64,000 nt of DNA, taken from Selaginella moellendorffii (lineage: Eukaryota > Streptophyta > Lycopodiopsida > Selaginellales > Selaginellaceae). The stretch spans positions 3,384,314-3,448,313 of the forward strand of contig NW_003314269.1 in assembly GCF_000143415.4 (NCBI RefSeq), written 5' to 3'. The translations under genes and the position numbers were made by a program. Shown piece by piece: positions 10,926 through 21,870 of the stretch (position 1 is the stretch's first letter; each line of letters begins with the position of its first letter). The notes beneath the pieces were generated by a model, which worked only from the letters and a program-made list of their open reading frames with translations, was not told where the DNA came from and searched no databases.

Positions 10926-11130
10926 AGACACACCCAGTTTGTAACTTCGCCGCCAACTCCGCCGCCCACTCCGCCACCCACACGCAGCCCACTTGGCGTC
11001 CCGGGAGATTTCAGCGCCACTCTCCAACTGTAAGTGGCAGAGTAGCCTTGCTGCTACGATCCGCTGCACACACAGTGCACATTCGCCAGCGAGTCCGGCC
11101 TCGATTGTCACGGCCTCCATTCGGCTTCAA

Positions 11131-14100
11131 ATGGTAAGTCTTTTAGACGAAGTAGAAAATGGCATGAGGCCACATGCCATTCAGTAGCAACATTGGCATG
11201 CACCGATTGGGCTCTCGAGTGCAGTCCGGTTACAGATGGCGTGTAGCCTCACGCCATCTTAGGATGCAGCCTCAAGACATCTGATGCAGTGGTGAATGGC
11301 GTGTGGCCTCACGTTATTTCCAGCTGCTAGCTTTTCATCTGTCAGCTCTAATTGTTGTGCATTTCTGAACAGGAGAGGAATTGCGTTCTTCTTCCAGCCA
11401 CTGTCAATGTGGATGCAGAGAAGGGGGAGGAGCTCACCAGTTGGACTTTCGGGATGGAAGGCGAGGATCTGATGCTGTACAACACAGATGGTGGGAGAAA
11501 AGAATGCATGGGGATCCTCATCCAAGTGACAGACACTCCATGCAGTTCCATGCAAGAATATGGACTGGCACTTGTGGTAGAGACAGCGTCCGCCTTCAAG
11601 ATCCACCTTGCACATCCTAGCGGCTTCCCGGAGGGGGGCAGCGGCTATGAGGAATTCCTAGAGGGAGCTAGGGAGAGGTTGTCCAGGAGGCCCACAATTT
11701 CAAAGACGCTGCGGGTCTATGAAGATCACATGGAATCCACGGACCTCACCTACGGCGATGTTCAAAATCTATATTCCAACATTGAGCCGTTGAGAGTGCC
11801 TCCAGTTTGCGAAGCGAAGGGGAAGGGGGTCGATCTGGAAACTACCCCGAAGCAGAAAAGGGTGGTCAAGCTCAAGCCGACGTCCGACTCTGCTGCTCCA
11901 AAAAAGAAGCTACTCGGTGATGCCATTGCCTCGGGTTCGAACACTACACCCACCAAAAAGAAGAGCCGCAAAGAGCAGAAAGAGCAAGAAGAGGCAGCAA
12001 AAATCGTCGCAGATAATAGTACTTGTTACTATTCCAACAAAGTATATACAATCGACGTGAGCCATATCGAGATCCAAAGCAAATACAACCACAGGCTAGT
12101 ATCTGATGAGTGGGTGGAGAAACTGAAGCAGAAGATGCTGGCAAGTCCAGTAACACCCGACATCGCAGACGTGATCCCCTACTACCAAACAATGAAGGGC
12201 GAGACGAGGTTTCCAGACTTGATCAATAGGAAGGTGTTGGACGATCAGAACATCCGGTTCTATGCCGTCTCCGGGCAGCATTCTAGCTTGGCGATGCAAC
12301 AGATAGTTGTGGATATTATGGTGGGCGAGGAGGTGAAGAAAGTCTTCAAGACAAGAGTTGTCCGCCTGATGAAAGGCAACTCGCCCCTCCGATCTATCAT
12401 ATACATCTCCCACACGCAGAATGTCAAGCAAGAAACGTGCTACAAATCGGGTCTGCACGAGACATTGGCACGAACACGGAAGCTCTGGGTTCAACTGAAG
12501 AAGCCACAAAAACCAGGACAAGGACGTGCACTAGCAACTAGCGCCTGGCAGGTAAGCCTCGTTGCATGTGGCATAGCATGTGGCCTCACGCCATTTCCAT
12601 TGCAGGAATTCTCGAGTCTTCTCTCGAAAACACTGGGGGTCAATGACACACTCAGCATCCATAACATTCTACTCGCGACAAAAGTTGTTTTTGACAAATG
12701 GGTAGATGTGCTAAGGAGGTACCATGACGGGGAGTTGCTAAACTCAATGGGTGTGGAGGACGGCCGGAAGCCCAATGATTTGAAGCTCAACGCCTTGCGT
12801 TTCTCGCGGTCTCTAGACAACGACAACCTTCTGACAGTGGCTAATGCTCTTCTACGTGGTGAGGTAGTCTTCAACAAGACCAAAATGACTCCCGGCCATA
12901 TTGTGACATACGAGGACTTGTGCACGACTCTGAGAGCTCGTGCGCTATTGAAGGATTGGATCTTCGAGCAAGTGGCCGTGGCGAGGGTGAGCATTGACAC
13001 CACGCAAGAGATGATGGAAGAGCTGGACTTGTCAAATGAAGACATCGACGAGTACGTGAAGGGGGCCCCCAAGTTCATCGATCTGCTGCGGGATGCCACG
13101 AAAAGTAAAGCTGAGAAGTTGGATCAGTATCCAAATTTCATTAAGAGGGATGTCGACCGCCGGCTTCAGAAACAGCTCGACCCCGCAGCAGAGGCCTATC
13201 GAGAACCTTACCGGGTATACGTGAATTCGGATGAGGATCAAAGGTGGAGGAGCATCGTTTCCCGCGGAGATGAGCAGGTCAAGAACATCTTTTGTGTGAT
13301 GGACTTCACAAACGAGGAGATCACTCATGCAGACGAAGTCAGCTCCATCATTGACTTAATGGTGGGACTTGCGGAGGTGGAATCTTCAGTCCACTATATG
13401 ATCTACGACTCCGAATCCTATCACAAGTTCTGGAAGGCCTTGAACAAGGTGAAGGCTCGGTTGAAAGGCAAGGAGATGCGGGAGATCCATGGGATAATGG
13501 CTAAGAAGAAGATACTGACGAATTTCCGCATCTTCACAGTCGCCCTTGTTATTGGTCCTGCAGCAGAGTGGGACTGGAGTGACTTCCCAGCTTCGTTCAA
13601 CAAAGCCGATCGAATTGATCTGAGGGAGGTGAATTTACCCGTGCCTGAGGAACTGAAGACGGCTATGGAGCTTTCGAATCCAAAGAAAGCTCCAGGTGCA
13701 GCATGGGAAATGCTCAGCTGGGTCTTCAACGCAATAGCGGGTCCTTCGTCCACTGGGGACTCCAAGGGCAAATGCGTTGTCGAGTACAACTGCGGCGGAC
13801 TATTCTTTCGAGCCGCACTACTCAAGAGTGTCCCGTGTGTTGCGGTGACAAACTCCATTGAAGAGGTGACTTCAATGGAGCATATAATTACAGTTGCCAA
13901 AGAAAAACAGTATCTTCTCTGTGAACCTGGTGAATACGCACTTTAAGTTTAAATGTTATCTCACAACCTCTGTATGCAGGAGCATGGCCACCCCCAGATG
14001 CTGAAACGGCGTTAACAGCTACTGTTGAAGATACCCATGTTGGGCCGAGCTCACAACCTACACAAGGTAAGGTCACGTGAGGCTTCACGCCATTTTGATT

Positions 14101-16763
14101 ATAGATCGTTGTGAATATTCAGACACGAGGACTGAAAAGCGCACTGGTGGCGCGTCGAAGAAGGACAAATAGACAAGCAATAGGAAAAAAGGAGGTACAA
14201 ATTATATTTGCAATGGCGTGTGGTCTCATGCCATTCCTTGCAGGAGACACTTCTTCAAAGGCAAAACAGGCAAGCACCAGCCAAGCTCAAACTGACAGTG
14301 GTCATAAAAAGCGAAAGCACGTTGGACAATCGTCGGGATCAGAGGCGTTTGATTCGAAAAGGAAGAAGGGCAACGAAAAGATGATAGGTAATGCCTCGCG
14401 GTTATGGCGTGTGTGCTCATGCCATTCATTGCAGATCAAGGGCTGAGTGAAAGGAGCCAGTCACCACCTTCTGACTCAGATTCCTATGGCGGACTCCCCT
14501 TCCCCAATCTCAATGGAGAGGTACAATGGATGAGGGATGCTTTTCAAGTCAGGGCCACGTTTTTCTCATCTCGTCGTCTTCGAAGGGTGCAAGAACGTGC
14601 AAAAACCATGTTAAGACAGTCGGGTGAGGATACGGTCCTAGGTCACGCACTAAAACAGGCTATGGATGTCTTGTATTTTGAGATGGAGACTCGGCCAGAT
14701 GATTTTTCCAAGATGGTCCTGGAAAAACAAGCCATCCAGCCTGAGCAGCCTATGGAAGAAATGCAAGAGGGGGATGAGGAGCCAGAGAAAGATAATGAGC
14801 AGGAAGAGCAGAAGGACGAAGAAGAGGACAAAGAAGAGGAGGACGAAGAAGAGGAGGATGAAGAAGAGGAGGACGAAGAGGACTTGGATGGTCCTCACAA
14901 TGGTGACGATCACAATAACGACAATGACGATGATGACGACGATGGCCAGCCTGAGGTGGCCAAAGAGCAGCGGAGGAAGGTCATACAAGACAAACCATCA
15001 GGTAAATAATAGTACATCCATTCCTAACCTTTTACCATTTCTAACATTGTCCATGTAGGTCGCAGAAGAAATGGTAAGTAGAGATTATTCAGTTGAATTA
15101 AGATACAAACTCTAGCCTTTAGTGTCGAGGAAGGATAGTGCCAAGCAAGGGTCGAAACGTATGTCCAATCCTTCAGAATCAGCAGTGCGCCCAAGTGATA
15201 TCGGTCCTAGTTCCTCAATAGCAGTTGATGGTAAATACAGTATAGTCGATTCAATGTGCTAATGAGTTTGTTTTTAGTAGCACGGGAGGATACCATCTCA
15301 ATCGAAGGGAGATATTTGGACATGCATATGGATCTGCCAGTGGACTCTACTTGCCTGCAAGAGTCATCAGAGCTGGTGGAGGCTACTATCCATATCAACG
15401 CCAAACAAGCTGACCACGCTCCACTTGATGCTGCCCATACCACTGAGTCAATCTTGTCCATGTATCCAACTGACGGTGACCAGGCGCCATTGGACCCGCA
15501 TGAGGCCGCTCCAGCCGCCGAGCCGGTCGTATCCTCATTTCCAACGTGTGCCCAATCGTCTGACTACGCGGCGTTGGAACCTCCCTACACCGCCCCTGCT
15601 GCCTGTTCGGTCATGTCCACTTTGCCAACGGAGGCACCAGCTGAAATGGCGTGTGATCACACGCCATCGGAACCACCCCATGCCACTGTTGAGCCAGTTG
15701 TACCAGAGTCTACAGCTGAAATGGCATGTGCCCACACGCCATCGGATGCGATTGACCCCACATTGCAGAGGAGAGTATTTCCGCCCTTCACGTTTCCTCG
15801 ACCAAAACCCTCTGAATGACCATCGGGAGCACCATTCGCTAATATTGTAGATGGTAAAATTGACTTGTACCATTTTTTATGCTGACGCATTTCATTTCAG
15901 AGTCACGGCGAAAGTACTGTATCGTTTTTGATCTGAACGGTGTCCTTTTCTCCCATGAGCGTGGCTCGTCCTCGAATGTCACTGCACCCTCCAAAGCCTG
16001 CGGTCGCAAGTTGGTCAAAAGAGACAGATTCACATTAATCACACGGGAGAAACTGCGGGATCTAATAATGACCATGCGACACTTAAAACAGAGGGCCGGG
16101 TTCAATTTGCAATTGGGAGTTTGGACATCCATGATGCGCCACAATGCATTAACGTTGCTACAGATGATGCACGATCAGACGCGAGTAATATTACCATTTG
16201 ACTTTCTCCTAACGCAGGAGGATTGCTTGACTATGGTCCATGTGAGGGGTAGCAAGCCCATCTTCGTCAAGGCAGAGGCTGTAGTGATAAACCGGACTGC
16301 TAGGTTAAGTGAAATCCTCATCATCGATGACTCGCCGATTAAAACTGCAGCGAACACGCACACATATGCAGTGCACCCCATCTCTTGCAGTATGGAAACT
16401 AGGGAGAAGAAACCGTATGTTCTGGGGGACCTTGCAAAACGGCTTGAAGCGATGGTGATAGAGAACCGGCCAGTCCAGGAGGTGGCTGCAGAAATCAACC
16501 AAATGGCAGATGGAACGGTATATCAGAAGCCATTTGATCGGACAGACACCAGTCATCATTTATGGCATGTATATTGTCTAGCCAAGCACTATCCACATCT
16601 CCATAATCTGCTCAACCGGATGGGTTCTTCGACCACTGAACATGAGCGTGGACGTATTAGAGAAGAGATGGCATTACTATTGGGTTTAAATCCTGATAGT
16701 GTGGAGAGTGATGAAATTCCAAGATTATTGTATAGGCGTTGGAGGCAAAAAATAACAGTCTGA
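11131..16763 (+). CDS. ParB-like/FCP1-like HAD fusion gene, copy B; C-half interrupted
   Basis: Start codon ATG is the last three bases of exon 1 (11,131-11,133). Further exons: 11,373-12,551; 12,606-13,929; 13,980-14,066; 14,105-14,194; 14,244-14,387; 14,435-15,001; 15,059-15,073; 15,123-15,230; 15,278-15,853; 15,901-16,763, totalling 1,652 codons. Around residues 230-370 the order IDVSHIEI, NHRLVSDEWVEKL, FYAVSGQHSSLAMQ and ISHTQNVKQ matches the ParB N-terminal (ParB/sulfiredoxin-like) fold, with GQHSSLA where ParB has its GxxR box. The region after it (to residue about 830) is unfamiliar. The C-terminal HAD domain matches copy A. Two C-to-T changes give in-frame TAG at 14,170 and TGA at 15,817, so this copy should yield only the 886-residue ParB half. 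Alternatively translation ends at 13,946 if the intron at 13,930 is retained. Confidence 0.65.
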
Positions 16764-17206
16764 GATGGCATGTATTTATTTAAAAATGTAACTTATTATG
16801 GCATGGGGTTCCATGCCATTGTATTAATATTAAAAGACAATTCTTTGAGAGGATTTGCATTATACTAGAAGTGTTACAGCATGTTATTGGAAGTCTACGA
16901 AGTTGTTTTATTAATAAGGGGAAAATAAAGATTGAATGGGGACTTGGGCTCCACCTAGACTCGGAGCAACTGAGCCAATATTAAAAGGATGGAAAGAAAT
17001 TGGACGACGATGACAAGGAGAAGAGAGAGGTGAAGCAGTGGCAGGGGGAGGAGAAGTGATTGAGTAGACATTTCCTTGTTTAAAATAAAATGGCATGTGC
17101 CTCAATGCAGTTGAATTTTGTTATATTTATATACTATATAAAGGTTTGGAAACCTTATTTTACAAGTGGGATAATGACAATTCCCACTTTAACGAAATAG
17201 AGCTTT
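13869..17206 (+). repeat. Direct duplication, right copy
   Basis: Right-hand counterpart of 1-3,906. Differences include the missing Cassandra element, C-to-T changes that create stops at 14,170 and 15,817, and a 13-base insertion near 17,040. Similarity stops abruptly near 17,206 at a TTTCTTTC run, which marks either the end of the duplicated unit or a later insertion breakpoint. Confidence 0.9.
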
Positions 17207-18869
17207 CTTTCTTTTTCTTTTAACTGCAGACTTTATGAACTAATTTTTTATTCGTCTTGCGGTGGTTTTGTTGGATCTTAGGCTTGTTGGATAGTTCTAG
17301 AGCTCCTCTTTCTAGCAAGGTATAGCACTTATTAAGCCGTGTAGTATTTAAAGAGATACAACATTTCTTGGCTCAATTGAATGAACATTTTGGGGTTTTC
17401 ACTTTCTTGCCTAAATCCTCGGCCCAATCTCTCATAGTAGTGCATTTAGGCTTGTATATCTGACCTAGATCTACAAGTAGTGGTGATTCTTGGCGCTAGA
17501 TTTGGCCAAATTGGCAGCATGCAAAAAGATTTTCCTCTCTAGCTAAATTGGGTCATATTTGTAGTAGGAATTTGTGCTCTTCCGAGCTTTGTTTTGGATG
17601 CCATTTGTTTTTAGAGGTGCTCTTAAGTCTAAGCTTTCCGTAGATACCAATGGCACTTTAGTATTAATCTACATCAGTGATATGCACATGTTTTCCCACA
17701 ATATTGGGTTTTTAGGCTACCTCTTCTTGGATTTCGGGGAATGTTGAGGCAGATTCTTCCCAAATTCCTCCAATAGAGGGTAGATGGGGCTAAGCCCTTT
17801 CCAATAAGCCCACCAACAGTCAAAATGGGGAAGGATTGAGACCAGAGGACTCATTTTTCTCTTTTAGGCTAAATTTTGTTGGGGGTTCCTTGGGAACAAA
17901 ACAATCTTCAAGGAACAAGTTGGTGTAGGAACAGGAACAAAAGGAGCAGGAACAGGAGTTAATGTTGGAGCAGGAACAGGAGTTAATGTTGGAGTAGGCA
18001 CAGGAATAGGAGCAAGAGTAGGGGGTTACCGGTTATAGGTTACAGGTTCCCAGTTACTGGTTACTAATTATTGGTTACCGGTTACCGGTTACTCCGAGAG
18101 GTCAATGCTTACTCTACGGATCAATGGTTATGTGCGCTTGAGGCCTACGTCTCCTTCCATTTTCACCCTTATTTCTCTTCGTCACAGGCATTTTGGGCAA
18201 CTTTGAGCAACTTGAGCACTAGCCTACAGTCTTCTTGCTCCTGTCAACTTAGTTTCCTTGACCGAGCATTTGTAGTGTTCAGGGTATTTGATGCCGGTAC
18301 AAACTAGATGTGTGACAAATTGACACCCTTTTACCATACCTCAAGGCTCTAAGGTACGAAGTAAGCTTTCTCACATCCAAAGGTAGCTTAGGTATGACAC
18401 TACACCTTCTCGAGCTGAGTCCTCTTCATCCTCGGCAGATTCCAATGACTTCAATCTACGAGCTATGGCACAGCCACCTTTAGCTTGACCTCAGCTCCAT
18501 GTTCTACAAAGGGGGAGTGATCTGCCGACCTTCTTAGGAGTTGGAATAATCTCTCCAACATCGCATATCAGTTGCTTTGATTACTACTGCACCACAAACA
18601 TGATCGTCGATGATGATCGTATGTGCCATGACTTCTTGCAGTCTCTTGAAGGCAAAGCTGTAGCGCATGTGATCATGGGATGAGATTTGGATATACTGTC
18701 ACCGTGGATCCTTAGAACCTTGGGGGATAAATGGGGATAAAATATCCACTAAGGGCTCTCTCATCAAGCAATTGCCCCTTTTCCAGTTGGCTTAAGGGGA
18801 GAGAGATAAGGTGCGCTACAAAAGCAGCAACTTGGGCAGATTCTCTCCTCCCAAAGGACTAGATAGACT
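17207..18869. other. Retroelement leader or LTR debris, no gene
   Basis: After the duplication boundary the sequence changes character. I see no coding frame. It contains GGAACAGGAGTTAATGTTGG repeats (17,930-18,010) and a GGTTACCGGTTA-type minisatellite (18,025-18,095) that recurs at 21,766-21,836, so this is probably the leader or LTR of the degraded Ty3 element downstream. Confidence 0.5.
18025..18130 (+). repeat. GGTTACCGGTTA minisatellite, copy 1
   Basis: Short degenerate units of GGTTAC(C/T)GGTTA followed by CTCC(G/A)AGAGGTCA. The same string order recurs at 21,766-21,870, 3.74 kb away, flanking the Ty3 remnant on both sides. This suggests a pair of diverged LTRs. Confidence 0.55.
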
Positions 18870-21480
18870 TTTAGACACTACTTGCTTCTTTTAGAGAACA
18901 CTTCGTTGAAGAAAAACCCACAAATCGGTTACTTGTCGACCTCTTTTCGTTCCGGCAGGGTGCTCACGAGTCTGTTCCTAACTATATCACCCAGTTTCAA
19001 GCATACTGGAAGCAGTGTTGGGCTTGCAGAGTGGTCCAAGATGAGCAACAGGGGATCACGGCATTCACAGCGGGTCTACATAAGAACTTGTAGCGGAAAC
19101 TTCTTACAAAGACATTCATGTCTTGCTACGAGGCATTTTCATTTGCCACAAAGCTGGAAAGAGAGCTTTTTGTTGACCTGGGGATTGCTAGAATTGATTT
19201 CGACCAAGCCATCACCCCGTTAGAGTCACTTTGTGCAGTTGTTCGTCAACCCACATCAAAGCCTGTTGCTATTGAGCATACGCCTCCGGCTATTGAGAAC
19301 TTTGCCAATGAGATATGGCAGCTAAAGGAGATCATTCTTCAGCAACAAGCAATTGAGGCAGCCCCTTCATCAAGCAAAGGCAAGGCACCTACTTCATCGG
19401 TCAACACAATTTTGGTAACCAAGGAACTCTATAGGTAACAGTAGCAAAATTGCAGCCACTTGAGCCCAAGTGAAGAAGAAGGTAGCCACTCAGCCTACAT
19501 GAGATCCTCCTACGTAAGTTGAGAGTGAATCTCTGTTGGCACCAGATCCAGTGACATAGAGGGTGGCTTGTAAGCTCCCCTTCAAGTCACTACTCTCTTC
19601 TCCCCCTGAGACCTCACCAATGGCTATTCCTGTTCCGGAGCTGGTTCTTCAACAACTGGTTGACACTCCCATCACCTTTTCGCTCTGAGACATGTGTCTT
19701 ATCCCAGGATTTGACCAGCGTTTAGAGGAGTTTGCACGGTCAGGAACACTAGAGAGCACTCTCAAGAGGGCTCCTCAAGAGGTGCACATTGTCGACATGA
19801 CAAGATATGGTGGAGATCCTAGTCCATTCCTCGTCCCGGTGCAGATTAGTATTTCCTCTTATAAAATGGATGCTTTTGTTGACTCCGGTTCTAGAAGCAA
19901 CATTATCTCTCTTGAAACTGCCCTTTCAGCATAGCTATAGATCACTGAGAGCTCATCCATCATGCTCAAGACCTTTGCCAATCACACCGTTCCTCCAGCA
20001 AGCATTTGCTATGGTGTCAAGGTCTCAATGCAAGGTGTTATTTTTGAGGTGGATTTCCTTGTGGTTGACTACCAACATCTTGGAACATCCTCTTTGAAGG
20101 ACTCTATCATCCTTGGCTGCTCATGGCAAGTCATAGCCCATTGCACCATTGACAGTGTGCAAGGCAAGATGGAAATTACCGATGGACCCTATAGTGCCAC
20201 CTTTCTCAACAACCACAGTAAAGCTCTTTCTTGGCAGGCCCAGAAGGCTCAAACTAAAGTGGTCTCCACACCACACTTTCCTCTTGAGCTCACAGAGGCT
20301 TTTCCTGAGTTGGCACTGGAGTTGACCATCTATAAGATGGATACTTTCTTATGCAATGCAATCAGCATTGTTGGAGCCACTCCAAACCAGGTCCACCTTT
20401 CACAGGATACAGCCGAACTCAATCTTCCTTAGCAACTATTTGAGGTGTCACACAGCCCGCATCTTCCTACTAAAATCGTGGTAGTTGACAACTCCGAACG
20501 TATTTTGTCATGCCGTTTCTTGGAGATGGAAGATGACATCCAGACACACAATTGGCAAAAAGATTCAAGCCAATCAAACGTGCTGCATGCAAGTTATAGC
20601 TCTTTGAGTTCAGAATTTCCTACCATGGAGCCCCTAGTACTCCAACCACTAGAACGACAACTTCCTTTCAAAATTTACATCATAACAGGCACTAATGCTT
20701 TTGGACTATGCCTTTGCCATTGTTCACAGCCCAGCAAGCCACCACACGCAGCATACTATGCCTCATATTTGTTCAAGGAGACTGAGAAGAAGTACGTGAA
20801 TGCAGAAAAAGAAGCAATGGCTGTTGTCTACACCTTAGAGCGATTTTGCCACTTTCTCGTTAGAGCCCGTATCCATTTCCATGCCTATTTTAATGTGCTG
20901 ACCTTTCTTTTACAGTGAATGGTTCATAGTCCTCATACTTTATCTTGGATTGTGACCATCCAAGAGTTCCAACCAACTTTTCACATGCGGTGGAAGCGTG
21001 TGATGGATTTGAGGCATTGGCACAAGCACTTGGTTACGGCGTTGTGGGCCTTTCAGATGTCCTTTAAGACATCCATCTCCGCAACCCCATTCTCCCTTGT
21101 CTATGGGATAGAGGCTGTGCTTCTAGTGGAGATCCAGATGCCATCGCTCTCACTTTCACTTTGATACGCAGCAACAATGCAACTTAGCAATGAGGACAAG
21201 CTTTATGCACGTGACTTGGAGGTTCTTGCCTTGGAAGAACAGCAATGATCCACAATTGAACATCTCCTTCAAAGCAAGCAAAAGATTAAGTTCGTCATTA
21301 ATCAATAGCGGTCTGCTGAACCATTCGAGGATGGCAATCTTGTTCTACTCAAGGAGTTTATGCCACCTTCGAAGTTCTCCCCTCGCTGGACCAGCCCCTA
21401 CTTTATCCAGTGACACATCGGAGGTGGAGCATATGTGCTAATTGATGTTGATAGATATGAGCTCCCACATGCTCACAACC
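18870..21480 (+). mobile_element. Degraded, internally deleted Ty3-type retrotransposon
   Basis: Translated fragments follow the gag-pol order on the plus strand. Gag-like text lies near 18,880-19,440 (VPNYITQFQAYWKQCW). An aspartic protease piece lies at 19,692-19,934 (AFVDSGSRSNIIS) and continues to 20,230 (DSIILGCSW). RNase H lies near 20,660-20,915 (YYASYLFKETEKKYVNAEKE). An integrase tail follows to about 21,470 (TPFSLVYGIEAV, then FSPRW). The reverse transcriptase palm and most of integrase are missing, and stops and frame changes break every part. No activity is expected. Confidence 0.75.
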
Positions 21481-21765
21481 ACTCTCATCTCAAATGTTTC
21501 ATCTGGTGAGGTGTTCCTCTTCTCTTCTTTTTCTTTTTCTTTTTCTTCTTTTCTTTCACTTTACTTTCATGGCTCCTTTTCCTACTTTTAGAGGGTGTTT
21601 CTCCATTGGACCATGGCCCATGCCTTGGATTTCATGCTCAGGCTACATTGCCGTTTGTATGGAAGTTCCTTGCTTGGCTCGGTCTATGTTCCAGGTTCTT
21701 TGGCCCTTCCCTTACTGTTACTATACCCCGCACATTCCCTAGATGCAGGAGTAGGAGCGACAGCA

Positions 21766-21870
21766 GGTGGTTACCGGTTATAAGTTACAAGTCCCTAGTT
21801 ATTGGTTACTAGTTACTAGTCACTGGTTACCGGCTACTCCAAGAGGTCAGCACCTACTTTATGAGCCAAT
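21766..21870 (+). repeat. GGTTACCGGTTA minisatellite, copy 2
   Basis: Right-hand partner of 18,025-18,130, with about 80-85% identity by eye. Confidence 0.55.

Larger units (their letters stand above)
8187..11130. promoter_or_regulatory. Divergent promoter region of the accessory block
   Basis: Spacer of 2.9 kb between the start codons of the minus-strand DUF7869-type gene and the plus-strand fusion gene copy B. It contains palindromes, three copies of a CTATAAAG-bearing module, a TTTAGGG tract and two CTCGCA-rich simple repeats, one near each start. No ORF here looks real. Both genes reading away from this region suggests shared regulation, which is an inference. Confidence 0.5.
793..17110. 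repeat. Dispersed 22-base palindrome family
   Basis: Core consensus GGCRTGWGGCCWCAYGCC flanked by AT and AT, giving a 22-base near-perfect inverted repeat. Clear copies start at 933, 1124, 2366 (perfect 11+11), 2441, 3518, 4121, 4879, 5025, 6367, 6424, 8269, 8339, 8437, 10024, 10262, 11159, 11235, 11296, 12573, 14213, 14404, 15646, 15721 and 16798. Partial copies lie near 793, 3800, 4035, 4515, 4720, 9049, 9089, 14073 and 17090, and half-type variants (GCATGAGCCCACACGCTATA) near 9163, 10107 and 10400. They sit in introns, spacers, the divergent promoter region and two exon sites. I saw none from 17.2 to 64 kb. Copies differ at the centre but conserve the arms, as expected of a binding site or a hairpin. 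Confidence 0.85.

Noticed and set aside
11352-13946. Reading 11,352-13,946 as one uninterrupted ORF
   Set aside because: The first codon there is TTG inside an intron, and 12,552-12,605 is a 54-base intron that happens to keep frame. The split ATG at 11,131 fits better.
793-17110. CRISPR array
   Set aside because: The palindromes are irregularly spaced over 16 kb in plant DNA, with no uniform spacers.
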